Shown here: piece after piece, positions 62,362-64,000 of the stretch | Layout of the letters: each line of letters starts with the position of its first letter | How positions within the stretch are numbered: the stretch's first letter is position 1 | Source: Flavobacterium sp. | GTDB lineage: Bacteria > Bacteroidota > Bacteroidia > Flavobacteriales > Flavobacteriaceae | Reading direction: 5' to 3' | Length of the DNA: 64,000 nt | NCBI RefSeq assembly: GCF_027484205.1 | Contig: NZ_JAIXUB010000001.1 | Coordinates: forward strand, 191,528 to 255,527 | Notes under the pieces: model-generated | Databases searched by the model: none | Seen by the model: only the letters and a program-made list of their open reading frames with translations | What the model was told of the DNA's origin: nothing | Translations under genes and position numbers: made by a program

Positions 62362-62952
62362 TTAACCTCTATTCTCAGTAAAAATCTGAAAGATTTTCTC
62401 TTTAAATTTTTGTCCGTTTCGTTTCGCCGTATTCAGCTTAGACATGACGCTGTATAAGAGTAACCCCATCACACCCATCCCGAGAATGAAACCAACCCAG
62501 CCATAATCCTCGCTTTTCGTTGCATCATAAAAAAAGAAAGACAACGTAACCGCCCCGATGAAACCGAAAATAACAATCAAGCACCCCGCACTTCCTGCGG
62601 GACGGCTGAAATATCCCTCTGGTTGATTGACCTCAAGTAATTCATCCATTGTCTTGTTATATCCAAGAGCATAGTTTTGTTTATAAGGACTTTGTGCCCA
62701 TATAAAGATAAGTTCATGCCCTGCTAGTGCAGGCATATCCCAATTTCTTAAATCAATGGCAAACGGTTTTTCGTCTGCGCCTTGTAAATAAACTTTTTGA
62801 TGATGGGTAGAGTGTGTCGATATGCCTGTAACATATCCATCCCTGTCTTTATGGCTTCTGACAGAAGTTTCAAGATTGCCTTGATTATCGAGGACGATAC
62901 CCCGCTTTACTTCATATTCTATAACTTGATTTCCTATTGTGAATTTCTGCAT
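62362..62952 (-). CDS. membrane protein of unknown function
   Basis: A 196-residue protein: about 120 soluble residues, then two close spans (about 122-142 and 150-168) and a basic tail. A beta-rich N-terminal half (VIEYEVKRGIVLDNQGNLETSV) is followed by an ISTHSTHHQKVYL block. The family was not recognised. It starts 3 bases after the RCC1 gene stop on the same strand, so the two are likely co-expressed. No Shine-Dalgarno. Confidence 0.55.
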   Translation of the reverse strand: MQKFTIGNQVIEYEVKRGIVLDNQGNLETSVRSHKDRDGYVTGISTHSTHHQKVYLQGADEKPFAIDLRNWDMPALAGHELIFIWAQSPYKQNYALGYNKTMDELLEVNQPEGYFSRPAGSAGCLIVIFGFIGAVTLSFFFYDATKSEDYGWVGFILGMGVMGLLLYSVMSKLNTAKRNGQKFKEKIFQIFTENRG

Positions 62953-62955
62953 ATA

Positions 62956-64000
62956 TTACTTTTTAATGAAACGTGTGTTTTGTTTCCCGTTCTCGGTTTC
63001 CATTGAAACAATGTAAACGCCTGCCGATAGTTCCGACACATCGAAAGACTTTGTTTGTCTCTCAAACGGCAAGGCAAATTTGCGCCCGTTTATGTCATAG
63101 ACCGCCGCCGATAGTATTTCCGCTTCGTAAATATAAATGCGGTCTGTTGCAGGATTCGGATAAACCACGAAAGAGTTTTTTATATTCTCGGTAATGCCTA
63201 ACGCTGTACAACTATATACTGTCGGAATTGAAACAGGCGTTGAGCCATCGCCGACCAAATTTGTTGTACCCCATACCCAAAATGTACCGTCTGTTTTTAC
63301 GCCACTTGACTGCTGATAACCTGCAAAGGCATCAACCCAATTCGTTGCCGTTCCGATTTGTGCAGGGCTTGAATAATCTCCTGCCGTGCCATTTCCTAAT
63401 TGCTGAAAATCATCGTTACCCCAACCCCATAAAGTGCCGTTGGTTTTGGTCATGAGGACATATTGCGTACCCTCATATTTTTTCACAGAAGCCGTTTTCC
63501 AATTGCTATCTGTCCCGATTTGCAGAGGAACATTACTATTTAACGAAAACCCGGAATTACAAAAACCCCACGCCCAAAGCGTATTATCGGTTTTTAAGGC
63601 AAAAGAAAGGCGAGAACCGCAATCAATCCATTTCCAGTTTGTGCCTGTACCTATTTGAATAGGTGTGTAGCTATCGGTAGTTGTTCCGTTTCCAAGCTGA
63701 CCGTTTTGATTTAGACCCCAAGCCCATAATGTACCATCAAGTTTAATCGCTAGACAGCTTCTGCCATCGTTACCCGCAATATGATTCCAGTTTGTTGCCG
63801 TACCTATTTGTATTGGTACACTACTCTCAAAGCTGTTGGTCTGTCCGTTACCGAGATAGCCGTTGTTATTGCTTCCCCAAGCCCATAACGTGCCGTTTGT
63901 CTTGATGGCGACCGTCCCACGCTCTCCTGCGACGGCTTCTTTCCAGTTGGTATCTGTGCCGATTTGTTGCGGAGTGGCTGAATTACCGCCTGAGCCGTTA
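62956..64000 (-). CDS. RCC1-repeat protein with T9SS sorting tail; 5' end outside window
   Basis: The minus-strand frame is open without a stop from 64000 down to 62956, so a GTG at 63486 is not the start and the gene is cut by the window edge. At least five RCC1 repeats are readable with the pattern LWAWGxNxxGQLGNGTT...PIQIGTxTNW, period about 50-55 residues. The C-terminus is a T9SS type A sorting domain: VVYPNPATDRIYI, AVYDINGRK, SAGVYIVSM and a final RFIKK. RCC1 repeats form a seven-bladed propeller that binds proteins. A secreted or surface protein is likely; target unknown. The tail shows Bacteroidota origin. Confidence 0.88.
   Translation of the reverse strand, partial: NGSGGNSATPQQIGTDTNWKEAVAGERGTVAIKTNGTLWAWGSNNNGYLGNGQTNSFESSVPIQIGTATNWNHIAGNDGRSCLAIKLDGTLWAWGLNQNGQLGNGTTTDSYTPIQIGTGTNWKWIDCGSRLSFALKTDNTLWAWGFCNSGFSLNSNVPLQIGTDSNWKTASVKKYEGTQYVLMTKTNGTLWGWGNDDFQQLGNGTAGDYSSPAQIGTATNWVDAFAGYQQSSGVKTDGTFWVWGTTNLVGDGSTPVSIPTVYSCTALGITENIKNSFVVYPNPATDRIYIYEAEILSAAVYDINGRKFALPFERQTKSFDVSELSAGVYIVSMETENGKQNTRFIKK

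Larger units (their letters stand above)
58228..64000. mobile_element. integrated element at tRNA-Met, right part outside window
   Basis: From the tRNA to the right edge, gene content is RadC/JAB protein, CHC2-Toprim protein, AlpA-type HTH and a P4-type integrase, followed by cargo. GC content is visibly higher than in the chromosome and the first genes have Shine-Dalgarno sequences. The left boundary is inferred from the tRNA, from the GGTACAAC repeat and from the gene content; no right boundary is seen. Confidence 0.8.

Noticed and set aside
63184..63486. RCC1 protein starting at GTG 63486 (176 residues)
   Set aside because: The same frame is open with more RCC1 repeats up to base 64000, so this is an internal codon.

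Overview
The window is AT-rich chromosomal DNA of a Flavobacterium-like Bacteroidota (Flavobacteriia). Evidence: almost no Shine-Dalgarno sequences in front of chromosomal genes; Bacteroidota promoters of the form TTG-N18-20-TAnnTTTG; a type IX secretion (T9SS) cargo protein; family markers typical of the group (DUF4199, DUF4290, DUF3667, DUF5686, 950-residue CarB, type B L31, MurA with Asp in place of the catalytic Cys); and a 6S RNA placed between zapA and rny.

Layout. 1-4.2 kb: 3' end of a GH13 amylase, a secreted M28 peptidase with a TolB-like propeller and PDZ domain, an LRR protein, a ParDE-type toxin-antitoxin pair and a small membrane protein. 4.3-14.6 kb: carB, rpmH, a TPR-like membrane protein, a lytic transglycosylase, an alpha/beta hydrolase, small proteins, a von Willebrand A lipoprotein, mtaB and a SpoIIAA-like protein. 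14.8-26.5 kb: a 1592-residue T9SS beta-helix protein, a GlmU-like protein, rpmE2, then DUF4199, glycosyltransferase, phosphohexomutase and ABC exporter genes, all on the plus strand. 26.8-32.2 kb: accessory genes including an AraC regulator and a tight run of serine hydrolase, DUF5694 and two DUF3667 proteins. 32.2-37.8 kb (minus): lipoprotein, membrane protein, TonB-dependent receptor, M23 peptidase. 38-57.9 kb: zapB-like/zapA/6S RNA/rny, a histidine kinase, xerD, three related beta-barrel proteins, aroQ, a DUF5686 protein, TauE/SafE permease, murA, DUF4290, DUF493, a NadR-like ATPase, mepB, recQ-fmt, HU, YqgE, a class IV aminotransferase and a START-like protein.

From the tRNA-Met(CAT) at 58.1 kb to the right edge the sequence changes. 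GC and codon use are visibly different, and several genes carry good Shine-Dalgarno sequences. This is an integrated element: RadC/JAB protein, CHC2-Toprim primase-like protein, AlpA-type HTH protein and a P4-type integrase (the last usually proteobacterial), an attachment-like region with five TACCCC repeats, then a DUF6876 protein, a membrane protein and an incomplete RCC1-repeat protein with a T9SS sorting tail. The tail shows that at least the distal part came from a Bacteroidota.

Working together: the main themes are envelope and surface (exporter, TonB receptor with M23 peptidase, beta-barrels, T9SS cargo, MurA, lytic transglycosylase) and core information processing (L34, L31, 6S RNA, RNase Y, Fmt, RecQ, XerD, HU). 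The most unusual material is the composite element after the tRNA, the 28.7-32.2 kb four-gene envelope operon, and several unassigned structured intergenic repeats.
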